From Euborellia annulipes (taxonomy: Eukaryota; Arthropoda; Insecta; Dermaptera; Anisolabididae), in the NCBI GenBank assembly GCA_023213315.1, contig JAKCPI010002905.1, forward strand, positions 1 to 64,000: a stretch of DNA of 64,000 bases, in the 5' to 3' direction. The notes under the pieces were generated by a model that was not told the DNA's origin, ran no database searches, and saw nothing but the letters and a program-made list of their open reading frames with translations. Position 1 is the stretch's first letter; every line of letters begins with the position of its first letter. Of the stretch, positions 42,022 to 52,067 are shown in pieces. A program made the position numbers and the translations under genes.

Positions 42022-42342
42022 TTCTTTATAATCGATGATGAAGGATTTTTGCTATATCAAGACGCGCTCTGTTTGGTCGACTGGTTGACATACAGAAAGT
42101 CCACCCTGACTTTAAAATCAAATACCAGCTGGTACTCGGTCATCTCGCAACTATATTGCTAATCTCAAGAGCGCGTATAAAGAGTGATCAGAGCAATCAG
42201 TTAAAACGTAAGCGTAACAAAAGAAATGATTAAATTTACTAATTATTTGATTTTAAAATCAGGGTGGACTGTAAGACAATCAGTCGACCATACAGAGCGG
42301 TTCTTGGTATAGCAAAAATCCTTCATCATCGATTATAAAGAA
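42022..42342. mobile_element. Foldback/TIR element with ~100-base arms
   Basis: TTCTTTATAATCGATGATGA + AGGATTTTTGCTATA and CGCTCTGT, TGGTCGACTG, AGTCCACCCTGA, TTTTAAAATCAAATA are all mirrored at the right end (TATTTGATTTTAAAATCAGG ... CATCATCGATTATAAAGAAA). The central 100 bases (CTCGCAACTATATTGCTAAT) are unpaired. No coding sequence. Confidence 0.8.
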
Positions 42343-43859
42343 ATAGAATTCTCCCAGTTATTTTTTGCACGATTAATATATAAAAGCGGCAGGTATTATT
42401 AAAACATTAATTAATAAAATTTATTTCTTAACTCTTAGATTGATCTCTGCGCTTTTTGCCTTTCCATCAAAATGAGTCATTATAAACTAAAAGTTTAAGA
42501 GTCAGAACAGAAATTTGCTTTTAAAATTATTAAGATACTAAATTAGAGACTAGAGATATAAAAAAAGATATGGTCTTAGTTACTAGCTCCTACCTCGAGC
42601 TAAGTGGCTTAAATGGAAACTTCCTAAACTTCGATAATTTCATCCAATTATTATTATTATTAATATTCTTTTTTGTAAAATTAGCAAAAAGCCAAACAAA
42701 CAGTGCAGCCACCTGTCTCCCTCCTCATTTTCTCTTGATATCGATTTCGGTTCGAGGTTTTGATAAGATTTAATTGAGGCTGACTCATGACAGAAGGGGA
42801 GGGGCATTGAATAATGAAGCCCCCCCCCCCTCATATATATATATACCAACATCCCCTGCATACGTTCTCATCGACAGCCCCCTCTTGAAATACATTATGG
42901 ATGAGTAGCGGAGAAGGAAAAAAAAACACTTTACGCGCGCATTGAGATCCTTTTGAAATCGAAACCTTGGTTTTGATATATGCCTATATGTAGAGAGAAA
43001 ATAAATATGCTTATTGTAATATTATAGATTGAGAGCTTGTTCTTCAATTTTAAGGAAATCCTCTTTATAATAGTGAAATTGAAAAGAAAATTTGTATTTT
43101 TCCATTGTTTGCCTAAAAGAATACTTTCACTTATTATGGAAATATCAAAAATAATCAAGAAACTAAAAGATATTGGGAAGAAAATATAAAAAAATTTAAA
43201 TTCAGTCACAAAGGACTACCAATGAGCGTAGATTTTGCTTTATCCCTGATTGGTGCGTTGAATGGCGTCAAATTTAAATTTGTATTTTTCATTCTATTCC
43301 CTTTCAATTTTTTATACTTTCTAAATGGACACTACCACTTTGGCTGTTATCCAACAACAACTCAATAGCCTTGTTCACCCTTCTTCACTTGAGATGACGT
43401 CACAAGTAGGACAAATGTAGTCCCAATTTATCTACACTTGATGTCAGGTCAATATGCACGTCAAATATCAAGTTACAACTTAATTGTGAGCAAGGGTAAA
43501 AGAAAGTGAGTGCTTCTTTTATCTTTTCGGCATCAGAGGCCATTTTACTAAAAGGTTTAATGAAGGGTAAATGGTTCGGATCTCTAACGCTATTTTTTGA
43601 AGTTTTAGTTTAATGAATAAAAATTAGATACACGTTTTAAAGTATTATTTAAAAAAAAATAAATTAGGGTTATTAAAAAAATAAATATTTTCATATTTCA
43701 ACTAAATTTGATCTATTAATATTATAATAAAACAAAATTTGCCTTTATGAATTATATTCAAAATTAAAACTATTAATCTCCTTTTTTTTTTGAAAAATTT
43801 CAAGTTTCAAAACCATTGTAGCCTAGCATTAATATTCCCTACAATAAATAACTTGAAAT
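42343..43859. other. AT-rich stretch
   Basis: A short hairpin-forming TATATATATAT and CCCCCCCCCC run near 42820. 43205-43510 is of moderate complexity (GAGATGACGTCACAAGTAGG carries a CRE-like TGACGTCA at 43394). A solo family T motif GGGTAAAAGAAAGTGAG at 43494, and a SINE-tail relic CTTTTCGGCATCAGAGGCC near 43524. No gene. Confidence 0.4.
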
Positions 43860-44370
43860 AAAGGACAAGAGAGAGTAGAGAGAGGGAGGGGACACTCCCC
43901 CACTTTGTGAATGTCCATGGATGGAGGTTAGTGATGAATGGTAATGGCCCCTAAAGTCCCCCTTCTACTAGAGAGCCTCAATTCTACAACCTCCCACCCC
44001 CACCCCCATCCTCTCTCATTCCATTTCTGCAGCCCAAAAGAGGAAGGTTGGCATTCACAAAGCTATTGTATGTGACTCAGTGAGGTACAAAGCGGGCATA
44101 CACAGACACACTCCCACACACTTATACATGCACAGCCACTTGCTAATTATTACAGTTATAAATTAATTGTCATACTAATTACATAACTTGTAGATTCGAT
44201 TAAATACCCTGGTGGAGCGGGTGATATAGAAATCCATTGGGCGGTGGGGGGGGGGTGGAAAAAGGTAGGGAGTGGGTTGTTTGGGTGGGGGAGGTAAAGT
44301 TTGGCAAGGCTTATATCCAAGCCAAACTTGGTTGAATAATTCGCTTTAGCCTACGAATAAAAGCACAAAC
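43860..44370. other. Candidate conserved non-coding region
   Basis: ACTTGCTAATTATTACAGTT + ATAAATTAATTGTCATACTA + ATTACATAACTTG (44138-44190) is a dense cluster of TAATT sites in unique sequence, flanked by CACAAAGCTATTGTATGTGA and GATTCGATTAAATACCC. Flanks include G-rich tracts at 43880 and 44245. No frame. Confidence 0.4.
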
Positions 44371-45382
44371 ACACACACAATATACATATATATATATTTA
44401 TACATACTCGAAGTCCCTAGGCTCATGTACTTATACTAAATTCACTCTTTGAGGGTGATTTTTACAGTTAAAATTCCACTAAGCCTCAATTATAAACTTC
44501 AAACTTTGATTAAATTATCGTTAACATTATATAATATTTTCATTCGCTAACATTCATTATTAATTAAATTTCAGTTGGAAGCCTCAAAATTTCTCAGTAA
44601 ATATAGAAAGAACAAAAAAAAATGGTTAATTCATATAATTAAAATATTAATAAACGATTCGATTAGAAGTAAAAAGTTAAGGAGTAACAATAACGTGTCT
44701 GATACTCGTATATTTGAAACAAAAAAATACTAATACGTCAGATTAATAAACAGTAACATAGTTAGTTCTGCATTCTTGTAAAAATAAGATAAAAATTTAG
44801 AGGAAAATAAAATTGAAAAGTAGGTCAAATAGAACTATCAAAAGAGGCCTAAAGTTATTGATTGAAAATTATATATTTAGAAAATTTGATTAAATGGATG
44901 GATACTTGATTGAATAAATTTTTTAATGTCTAACTCACGATCTAGGACTGCAATAAATGAGGCCCGACACAAAATTTAAAGCTTATTTTGTCAATTATTT
45001 TTTTATTTTATATTTTTGAAATTGATATATTCTACAATACATATGTTGTTAGTATATAAATTATATTTTGTTTAACGTTTGGCTCACCAACAAATATATT
45101 CATAAATTGGCTAAATTATTTTTTATGTAAGGTCTAAGAAAATGGGAAACAAATTTTTGGTCTGTTTTTTTTTTTAGAAAATAATAGAAGAAGAATAGAA
45201 ATAAAAAAAGTTTCTATATAAAATAAGCCTGATCCTTGAAAAAAAATATTTTTAGTTTTACTATTTCAAGTGTATTTCTTTTTTTTTTTTTTTTTTTTGG
45301 GAGGGGTTTTCCTCAAACTTGCCCCCCCCCCCCAAACGAGAACCTGGTTATGCTATTTGATAAATGATGGAAGATAGATATT
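44371..45382. other. AT-rich stretch
   Basis: ACACACACACAATATAC near 44370, poly-T (45279-45298) with CCCCCCCCCC at 45322. No gene or repeat family recognised. Confidence 0.4.
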
Positions 45383-45713
45383 CTAATATTAAACTAAGTG
45401 GGCCTCTATAGTTCCGTATTCTTAAATATATCAGCCCTCGGGGGCATGGTGAAGGGGTTAGCGTGCAACCTCATATATCGACGTCGCGGGTTCGGACCCC
45501 AGGCAGTCCGATGATTTTATATAAGGCATTTGGATACCAAATGACTTATATAAAAATGCCTGGACCCCAATATGTATAATTATAAATAACGGATATCGTT
45601 TAAAGTCTTAAATGGCCTAAGTTGCCGAAAAGACTGTGTGAATGCGTGTGTGAGTGTGAGTCTAATATTAAAATAAGTAGGCCTCTATAGATTCCGTAAT
45701 CTTAAATATATCA
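45383..45713 (+). mobile_element. SINE family B flanked by an unusually long direct repeat
   Basis: The SINE occupies 45434-45661: head GCCCTCGGGGGCATGGTGAA, GTCGCGGGTTCGGACCCCAG, GCAGTCCGATGATTTTATAT, tail CTAAGTTGCCGAAAAGACTG + TGTGAATGCG. It is bounded by 45383-45433 and 45662-45713, two copies of a 51-52 bp segment (CTAATATTAAACTAAGTGGG ...) differing at about four positions. Confidence 0.8.
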
Positions 45714-45740
45714 ATCATTATTTTGGATAATATTACGAAT

Positions 45741-45968
45741 GAAGGAACCAAGCGCTATTATGATCGAAATTTGAATATTCAGATAAGACCGCCATCTTGT
45801 AGAGAAAAAGAAGATCTACCTCTTTGTTTAAATCAGAACATTATTACTCCGTGCACTTTTTTTTTTGTATAAAACAAGAAAAAAAGTCATTGCCATTGGT
45901 TTTGTTTACATTTGTGCAAATGAATTGCCCCTTATCTGAGATTTAGGTTCATGGCGCTTGGTTCCTTC
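45741..45968. mobile_element. Miniature element with GAAGGAACCAAGCGC ends
   Basis: GAAGGAACCAAGCGCTATTA ... TTCAGATAAG and CTTATCTGAGATTTAGGTTC + ATGGCGCTTGGTTCCTTC are inverted (arms about 45 bases). The centre has GACCGCCATCTTG and GTTTACATTTGTGCAAATG. No frame; target duplication unclear. Confidence 0.75.
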
Positions 45969-46129
45969 AAGCATAACATCGTCCATTTGTAAGACAAAAA
46001 ATAAACGAAAAGACGCCTAAAAATCAAGAATTTTTTTTTTTTGACATTAACTTTTGTCTTAATTAAAATAATTTTTTTTTTAGATTTATTCTCTAATAAA
46101 TGATGAATTTATTATTTTATTGTTTTAAG

Positions 46130-46288
46130 ATCTTTTTCGTCATCTGAGGCCATTTAGACTCCTGGATTTTTTTGATTAGTATTCAATTCAATTGAAATAA
46201 ATTTTTTTCGCCTGGGACGGGATGCGAACCCTCGACTTTTGGCACCAGAAGCTAAAGAATGCTCTACCTTTGAGCCATAGGTCAAGAG
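46130..46288 (-). mobile_element. SINE family A
   Basis: Minus strand: TGGCTCAAAGGTAGAGCATT (A box), CGAGGGTTCGCATCCCGTCC (B box), CAGGCGAAAAAAATTTATTT, AATTGAATTGAATACTAATC, AGGAGTCTAAATGGCCTCAG + ATGACGAAAAAGATC. Near full length. Confidence 0.8.
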
Positions 46289-46589
46289 CATTTATTATTA
46301 TTAATATTATTTTATTATAATAATAAAGTTGAAAATTGGAGAAATTTCCTTTAATCCCTTTCAAAAAAAAAAAAAAAAAAAAAATACATAATTTGAAAAT
46401 AATATTTCCTTTAAAAAAAAAATAATAAAGGTGAATGAAAGGCAGTGAGTAATACTCTAGTATAAAAAGCAAGTCGAAATTGGTATCAATTTTTTATAAA
46501 TTGCTCTATAGGTTCAATTAAACGGATCAAAGAAGGCCCTGAAGTTGGTTAGATTGATCAAACAGTAGGACAAACACTTTGTTTATTTA

Positions 46590-46770
46590 GCAAACGACGA
46601 CATATGAGAGGGGGGGTGGGGGTGGAGGGGGGAAGCTTTAGCTTGAAGCTACTTGCTTAAAAAGGGCAAAAGCAAGGGCCGAAAAAGCGTGTTGCATGTT
46701 TTATAGGCCGAATTCGATTAATGGAGTTTATAAGCGCTTGCCAAAGCAAAAGGAGCCTCTCTTTCTCTCT
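46590..46770. other. Candidate conserved non-coding block
   Basis: GCATGTTTTATAGGCCGAAT + TCGATTAATGGAGTTTATAA + GCGCTTGCC contains TTTATAGG (posterior-Hox-like), GATTAATGG and TTTATAAG. A GGGGGTGGGGGTGGAGGGGG tract adjoins at 46610. No frame. Confidence 0.35.
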
Positions 46771-46908
46771 CTCTCTTATGATTTAATATTTACATAGTTC
46801 ACCAAATCTGGATTTTTTTTAGCTCTCTGAATAATTTGTTGATCTTTTAAATAAAAACTTTTTAATATTTATATTTTTTTAGTTTTTATAATAAAGTAGG
46901 TTAGGTAC

Positions 46909-47056
46909 AATTTAATATTTATTAATTCAAATAGCCGACAAAGATAAGGTGCCGAACTACGGATCTAAAGATTTGTACTCAGTATGCCCTACCACTGGAC
47001 CACAGTACTGAATTGGGTTATTTGAATTCACGAATTAATAAAAATTAAATTATACA
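46909..47056 (-). mobile_element. Foldback element with tRNA-like loop (copy 2)
   Basis: AATATTTATTAATTCAAATA (46914) is inverted as TTATTTGAATTCACGAATTA + ATAAA (47018-47042). On the minus strand the loop reads TGGTCCAGTGGTAGGGC (A box, 47002-46986) and GTAGTTCGGCACC (B box, 46961-46949), with normal tRNA spacing. Same plan as 4021 and 63499 with unrelated arm sequence. Confidence 0.65.
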
Positions 47057-47103
47057 AAGGAACAGAACAAAATTAAAGCCTCCGATTTTATTACAATTAA
47101 TGA

Positions 47104-47138
47104 GACGTTTCGAGAAAACTTTATTTTCTCATCATCAG
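47104..47138 (-). ncRNA. Hammerhead-like core (copy h)
   Basis: Minus strand: CTGATGA (47138-47132), T, stem GAGAAAA (47130-47124), loop TAAAG, stem TTTTCTC (47118-47112), GAAAC, then GTC. Seven perfect pairs of stem II and the canonical GTC cleavage triplet follow. ACGT between GAA and C could pair with a second molecule as a minimal stem III. Stem I pairing upstream/downstream is weak. This copy is outside an obvious foldback. Confidence 0.5.
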
Positions 47139-47349
47139 TCTTTCCTCAAATACATAATATAACACATGAATAGATAGAAAATTTTTTTAACAATATAAGA
47201 TAACACTTACAAATTGCATCTGTCCCGGAGTTTTTAAAAAGAAGAAATGTTGAAAGAAATATATTTGTAATCGAGACGCTTTTATAATTTTTAACATTCT
47301 CACTGAACAAGTCAATGAATAACTCACCCATAAAGAGAATACATAATAA

Positions 47350-47867
47350 ATGTATCTAGGAGGTTGAAATTTTATATTTAAGTTAGGCTCCTTCCGAACT
47401 CGTGTAAATAAACTTTTAAACAAAATCGGCCAAAAAGTACTAGTACTTTACTGATGTACTTTTTCAGTTTTTTTCGATTTTCTCAAAGGATCCCTCCAAG
47501 GATTTTTTTTAAATTGATAAATCAACTAGTTTTTAGATGCTCTTTAAAAAGTATACCAGTGAAATTTTTCGTGGAAATTGTTTGAAGTGCACTTTACTGA
47601 TGTGGAAGCATTCGTAGCTCAGCACCATTATGAATCATCGCGTGGTCAAGTTTGGAACTAAAGTGCTAAGAGCGACTAAATATTATATATCTCGACACAA
47701 AAAATCTGGTGTGACCAGCACGGTGCTGGTCACACCAGATTTTTTGGATTCAGGGGACCTCCGAACGTGCATATCCGTCAAAATCTCGACATCCAATTTT
47801 TGACATGAATCCAATACTTTCTATCTCTATATATTAATATTAACATATATAGAGGTAAGAGAAAGTA
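47350..47867. mobile_element. Rearranged family T copy 5
   Basis: From 47355 the internal part runs in plus orientation (GGTTGAAATTTTATATTTAA, AAAGTACTAGTACTTTACTG, ATATATCTCGACAC) to a compact 3' hairpin (AATCTGGTGTGACCAGCACG, then GTGCTGGTCACACCAGATTT, 47705-47741). It then continues at once with the 5' part in minus orientation (TTTTTTGGATTCAGGGGACC ... GGTAAGAGAAAGTA, 47736-47867). The 5' section is therefore inverted and moved relative to intact copies. Confidence 0.75.
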
Positions 47868-48859
47868 AATCGCAACGTTTGATATTTTTCTTAAAGAAAC
47901 GAATGAAACTGATAATCACAATTACTATAAGTTTGAATATCTCTCTTGTTATTTTTACTTTTATAAATCAAATACTTTACTATTTTTTCTAAAATTGTTT
48001 GACTCGATAGCTCTTAAATATATAATATTCCCAGTAACTAGTATTATCAATGACTACAATTTGTGGTTAATTTGATTTTAACTACTCAAATGGGTGGTTT
48101 TAGTGAACCTCCAGGCTGCAAACCCTTATGTTAGTGGGCATTTGGGTTTCTAGTCGATACGCACACACTTATCCAGATACACACACATACAAAGCACAAT
48201 AGAAACGCTTGAAGCATGCATAAAGCAAGCGAGGTAATTGGCTGAGAACGCTGAATTAATCACGAGTCGCTTTGTGTCCGAGATTGAACTGACTATAGAG
48301 TAAAGAGAGTGGAAGGAGGGGGTTGGGCAGCCCACCCCTGTCCGAAACTGTCTTTATAATTCAATCTCGAAACCTACATCCTAAAGCTAGAGAGAAATTT
48401 TTAGTCTAAGACCCCATCATGTTGACTCTATTAAACTTTTAGATAGATTTATTATTATTATAAAGAACCTTTCAAGCGAGCAAAGAGACTTTTTAATAAA
48501 TTAAAGAAATTTGTTTTTCCGAAAACTTTTTTCAAATTCGGATAATTTAAAAATATTGCTTTTCTAATAAAAGTATTGATTCAATATTTGAGTGAATTAA
48601 AGAAATTGTTGTTCTGCGATACAAATTTAACGATCCGCGATATCTTAAGAAGAAAGTGGTTGAAAAATCATTAATTAATGATAAATAAATAAATCTAAAA
48701 TTAAGGTGCGAGTCTCGAAAAACCGTTATTAGCCGATTCAGAAGCTGGTTACTATAGGAGGCAAGAGATGGCGTTAGTTCTTACCATAGGGAAACAAGCG
48801 TTTTGTTCCATTTCATTTGAAAGATTCCAGCTAATTAATTAAAGGCAAAAAATTAAATA
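47868..48859. other. AT-rich sequence with a conserved-looking block at 48140-48350
   Basis: ACAAAGCACAATAGAAACGC (Sox-like CACAATAG) and GCATAAAGCAAGCGAGGTAA + TTGGCTGAG, CTGAATTAATCACGAGTCGC are unique and balanced in composition; a minus-strand 61-codon frame overlaps but has no support. The rest holds nothing recognised. Confidence 0.3.
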
Positions 48860-48978
48860 TTTTTTAACACAAGGATTACTAATGTAATTCTCACACAGAC
48901 AAGAAAACTTTAGTGTGCGTGTGCCCTTTAGGCTGCCTAACTACCGGGATTTAGTATCAATACTATTGCAATAGATGG
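48860..48978 (-). mobile_element. Solo end of the 10067 element family
   Basis: GGCTGCCTAACTACCGGGAT, TTAGTATCAATACTATTGCA, ATAGATGGTA mirror the left terminus at 10067. Preceded by TTCTCACACAGACAAGAAAA, as in the interior of that element. The other end is missing. Confidence 0.65.
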
Positions 48979-49072
48979 TATATTTCAATTTAATTTACAA
49001 AATATTTCAATGAGAGCCTACGGTCTAAAGTTTTAATGTTATTTTTTAAATTAAAATTAGTAATTTTAAACA

Positions 49073-49125
49073 GGGGGGGGGTTTGGGGGGGGGGGGGGGG
49101 TTGGGGGGGGGGGAAAAAAAAAAAT
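49073..49125 (+). repeat. Triple poly-G tract followed by poly-A
   Basis: G runs of 9, 16 and 11 separated by TTT and TT, then 11 A. High G-quadruplex potential on this strand, or an assembly artefact. Confidence 0.85.
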
Positions 49126-50380
49126 AGGGGTGAGCTTCTGTTTCATCCTTTTCAATAGATATTTTAAAATCTGAATTCATCAAAATTTCGAGCTAGCTTT
49201 TGGTCTCGTCTTTTGATTATCTGTTTAATTTGTTGTTTTAATGTAATTTACATTAAGCCAATAATTTTAAAATTAAATATGAAACAAATTTTCTTATATA
49301 AGCATAAGAATATTGTATCAATTCTCGAACAGACATGACAATCTAATAATATGACGATCAACATTGATTTGAAAGCTGACTGTTCAAATATTTTCAAAAA
49401 CCATTTATTCATAACCATAAATTATTCTATCTGAAAACTCCCCCTTAAAAATTCCCTTCTTTATTTTAAGAAGAAATTAACCTCCCCATTATTATTATTG
49501 TAAATGGCAAAAGGCCTCCTCTATTCATTTAAAGCACAATAGCAGCAGGGGTTCTTGTTTTATTCTTGTACGTATACTAAAAAGAGTTTAAATTATTTAA
49601 GATGGTCAAAGCAATTGTGTAGCAGCTAACAAAAACGAGAGATGTTTGTTTTTAGTTTTTACTCAAGAAACTTACAAAAGAAATTAATTTCAACTTCGCA
49701 TTCATATATTCATTAAACTAAAATATAAAGAGAAACGAATTTAGTTAAAAAAAAGTTTTTATTTTCCCAGGATTTGACTTCCTTAAAAAGGAACTTCGCT
49801 TATGAGTTGCTATAAGGATTTGAACTGAGAATCAAAAATGCAGTTTCCTTAAAATTCCTCCATTTTAGGGGCACAAATTGATCAGTGATCCTCCATTACG
49901 AATAAATAATATAAGAAATATCATCCAAATTCCCTATTCACATATAGGCATGTTGATTATAAATTAGATTTGTTGTTTTATTCTATTTGTTTTATCATCA
50001 TTTGTTTAAGAAAATTTTTAATAATTAAAAAAAAAAAAAATTGTAACAAAAATGTATCAAGTAGTTTAATATACTCAAGCACTAATATACCGAAGAGCCA
50101 GTGACAAGTGCAAAGAGTGAATTTAATAAAGAACCGTACGCTGGCGCCATCCTGGCGGTGATTCGGATGAACTAATTAACCTTTATTCTAAATTCTATTT
50201 ACACGTATAATATACTTGTATTTTTATAATAAATGGTCCAGATAAATAAATAATTTTAATTTTACTCACTATTTAATGAGAAGAGATGAAATGAAGGGGT
50301 TGTCTTGATATACACACAATCACAAACACTAACACAATGTTAACACTTCTCTATCTCAAAAACAACTAATAAAGGAGATG
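49126..50380. other. AT-rich sequence with a candidate conserved block at 49490-49570
   Basis: TTGTAAATGGCAAAAGGCCT + CCTCTATTCATTTAAAGCAC + AATAGCAGCAGGGG stands out as unique and carries a Sox-like CACAATAG, like 48200. CGTACGCTGGCGCCATCCTG (50138) is a further GC-rich patch. Otherwise nothing recognised. Confidence 0.3.
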
Positions 50381-50387
50381 TGGACCA

Positions 50388-50480
50388 GACTGAAAAGTGA
50401 CGTGACAATTTTCTCGGCTTCTGATTGGTCAAAGCCTTTCTTGTTGTTAGCTTAACCCGCCAAGGATAAAGGGATCCCGC
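50388..50480. promoter_or_regulatory. Possible promoter-like cluster (CRE-like and CCAAT-like)
   Basis: AAAGTGACGTGACAATTTTC has a CRE-like TGACGTGA, and 24 bases on CTGATTGGTCAAAG has an inverted CCAAT box. GCTTAACCCGCCAAGG follows. It lies 0.8 kb upstream of the terminal exon, in what should be its intron, so an internal promoter or enhancer is possible. No TATA or start is evident. Confidence 0.25.
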
Positions 50481-50832
50481 CAATATTATTCATTAATAAT
50501 TATTTTTTATTATAATTAAAATATATAACTATTAAAAGAAAAATAAATTAAATTTTCAATTCAAAAATAAATAATTGATTTTTTGATGGAATATAAAAAA
50601 AAACTTTTTATTTGATATGGCAATTTGAATATACGTATATAATTATTTATCTTGACAAACTTTGATGACATCTCGTTAATTATTTCAATAACCTGTTTCT
50701 AAACAATCTAGACCGGTTTGGAGAATGACGTCATCCATTGTTTCTCAAAAGGAATTAAAGAAAATAAATATATTTTTAAATTCCACAAATTAAAAAAGCA
50801 TTAAAATAATTTTTAGTAGACTATAAGTTGAA

Positions 50833-50853
50833 AAATCTGGTGTGATTAGTTTA
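50833..50853 (+). mobile_element. Family T terminal relic
   Basis: AAAAATCTGGTGTGATTAGT is one arm of the family T 3' hairpin; the second arm is absent. Confidence 0.4.
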
Positions 50854-50894
50854 CCTTTATTCAAAATATGCTCTATTAGTATAAATCTGAACAT

Positions 50895-50982
50895 TCCAAT
50901 CCAATTGAAATAGAGTCAGGGTCTAAATGGCCTTCGATGGCAAAAAAGACCTTAAATGAAATTTAAAAAAAAATTTGAACAT
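50895..50982 (+). mobile_element. SINE family A, 3' part
   Basis: CCAATCCAATTGAAATAGAG + TCAGGGTCTAAATGGCCTTC + GATGGCAAAAAAGACCTTAA then an A-rich tail. The head is missing. Confidence 0.75.
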
Positions 50983-51171
50983 TAATTTAAGACTATAGGT
51001 ATATTATTAAAACTTGTGAGAGACTGAGAGTAGAGTAAATGTGACACCAATATTCTATTAGACTGTAAAAAGAGGTCAAATGAAAATTTTAATCGAAAGA
51101 AATCAATCACATAAACTTAGAAGAGATGCTAAAAATTAAATATTTGAAATGCAAAATGAAAAGCATATTAA

Positions 51172-51199
51172 ATTTTTTTCTTTTTTTTTCTGTTTTCAG
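51172..51199 (+). other. 3' splice site of the terminal exon
   Basis: A 24-base pyrimidine tract (TTTTTTTCTTTTTTTTTCTG) runs into TTTTCAG ending at 51199. The sharp change from about 75% AT upstream to GC-rich coding downstream supports it as a used acceptor. The open frame implies a phase-1 intron. Confidence 0.75.
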
Positions 51200-51411
51200 T
51201 ATTGTCATCGGCTCGCACACCCGATTGTCGCTGCCATCCCCATCTGAGAGGCGGTTCGGATGCATTGGCGGTGGCTGCAGCGGCTGCAGCAGCAGCAGCC
51301 GCGGCGACCGGTGACTTCAAACCATACGTGGAATTAACAACGATGCAGCAACAACAAGAACAACAACAGCAACATCATCAACAACAACAACAGCAATATC
51401 CTCGAATGTGA
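51200..51411 (+). CDS. Terminal exon of an unidentified protein with poly-Ala and poly-Gln/His tail
   Basis: The exon starts after CAG at 51199. The first two bases complete a codon split by a phase-1 intron, and 69 codons follow to TGA at 51409-51411. Residues 1-24 are Ser/Arg/Cys/His-rich (ARTPDCRCHPHLRGGSD), 25-35 are eleven alanines, 36-48 form a non-repetitive link (TGDFKPYVELTTM), 49-65 are glutamines broken by one Glu and two His, ending YPRM. The alanine run uses GCT, GCA, GCG and GCC, so it reflects selection at protein level rather than a simple triplet expansion. Other frames stop early (51247, 51314). Such tails are common in animal transcription factors and RNA-binding proteins; no domain is present, so the gene cannot be named. 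Upstream exons were not found. Confidence 0.7.
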
Positions 51412-51912
51412 TCACCTTCCCTTCGATGCCATCCTAACTCTTAATCTTTTCCCTCTTTTTGCCGCACCTTCTCTCTCTCTCTCTCTCTTTCTCACACAAA
51501 CACACACACACACACACACATACACACAATTATATACAGACACCTATTAACACAAATAAAAACAAAAAACAATCACATTGCCACATCCACCCCCCCTTCT
51601 CCTCAATGTTGAGTGAGTGTGATCTGCGTTTTCAATATTTTCTCAACAAAACATGAATTTATTTTGATATAAAAATAAATTTCAATCCTTAAGGCGATAA
51701 AATTAAATTTATTAGAATCAGGATACTTGAGGCTTTCATTCATTTAAATATTTTATAATCTCTTATAAAATGTAAAATTTTTTTTTTTTTACTTTCCCCC
51801 TTAAGCCTTTGTAAATTCAAATGAATAACGACGACGACGTTATAAATGTATTTATTTATTGTTTAACAACATTTCCTGACTGGACTAGATTCTTGTCTTG
51901 AATTCTAATAAA
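51412..51912 (+). other. Probable 3' UTR
   Basis: C/T-rich sequence follows the stop, with CT (51471-51489) and AC (51495-51530) microsatellites. Candidate polyadenylation signals AATAAA are at 51674-51679 and 51907-51912, the latter followed by T-rich sequence. Usage is not shown by the sequence. Confidence 0.5.
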
Positions 51913-51968
51913 ATTTTTATATAATCGTGGACAATTCGGTATACTTTTATTTTACTTGATCTAAATCA

Positions 51969-51990
51969 GGGGTTTCCAAAATACTGCCGA
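51969..51990 (+). mobile_element. Possible hAT element end
   Basis: CAGGGGTTTCCAAAATACTG resembles hAT termini of the CAGGGGTTCCCAA type. The partner end was not found. Confidence 0.35.
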
Positions 51991-52067
51991 TAGCTGTTTA
52001 CATACGGGTAATTAGTAAAATAAGAAAGGCAATTTCATTTTTGGGAATCTACTTGGACGTACTTTTT

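Noticed and set aside
51126..51314. Alternative frame across the terminal exon
   Set aside because: It is open upstream only through intronic AT-rich sequence and stops within the alanine run; the chosen frame runs through both residue tracts to a UTR-like region.
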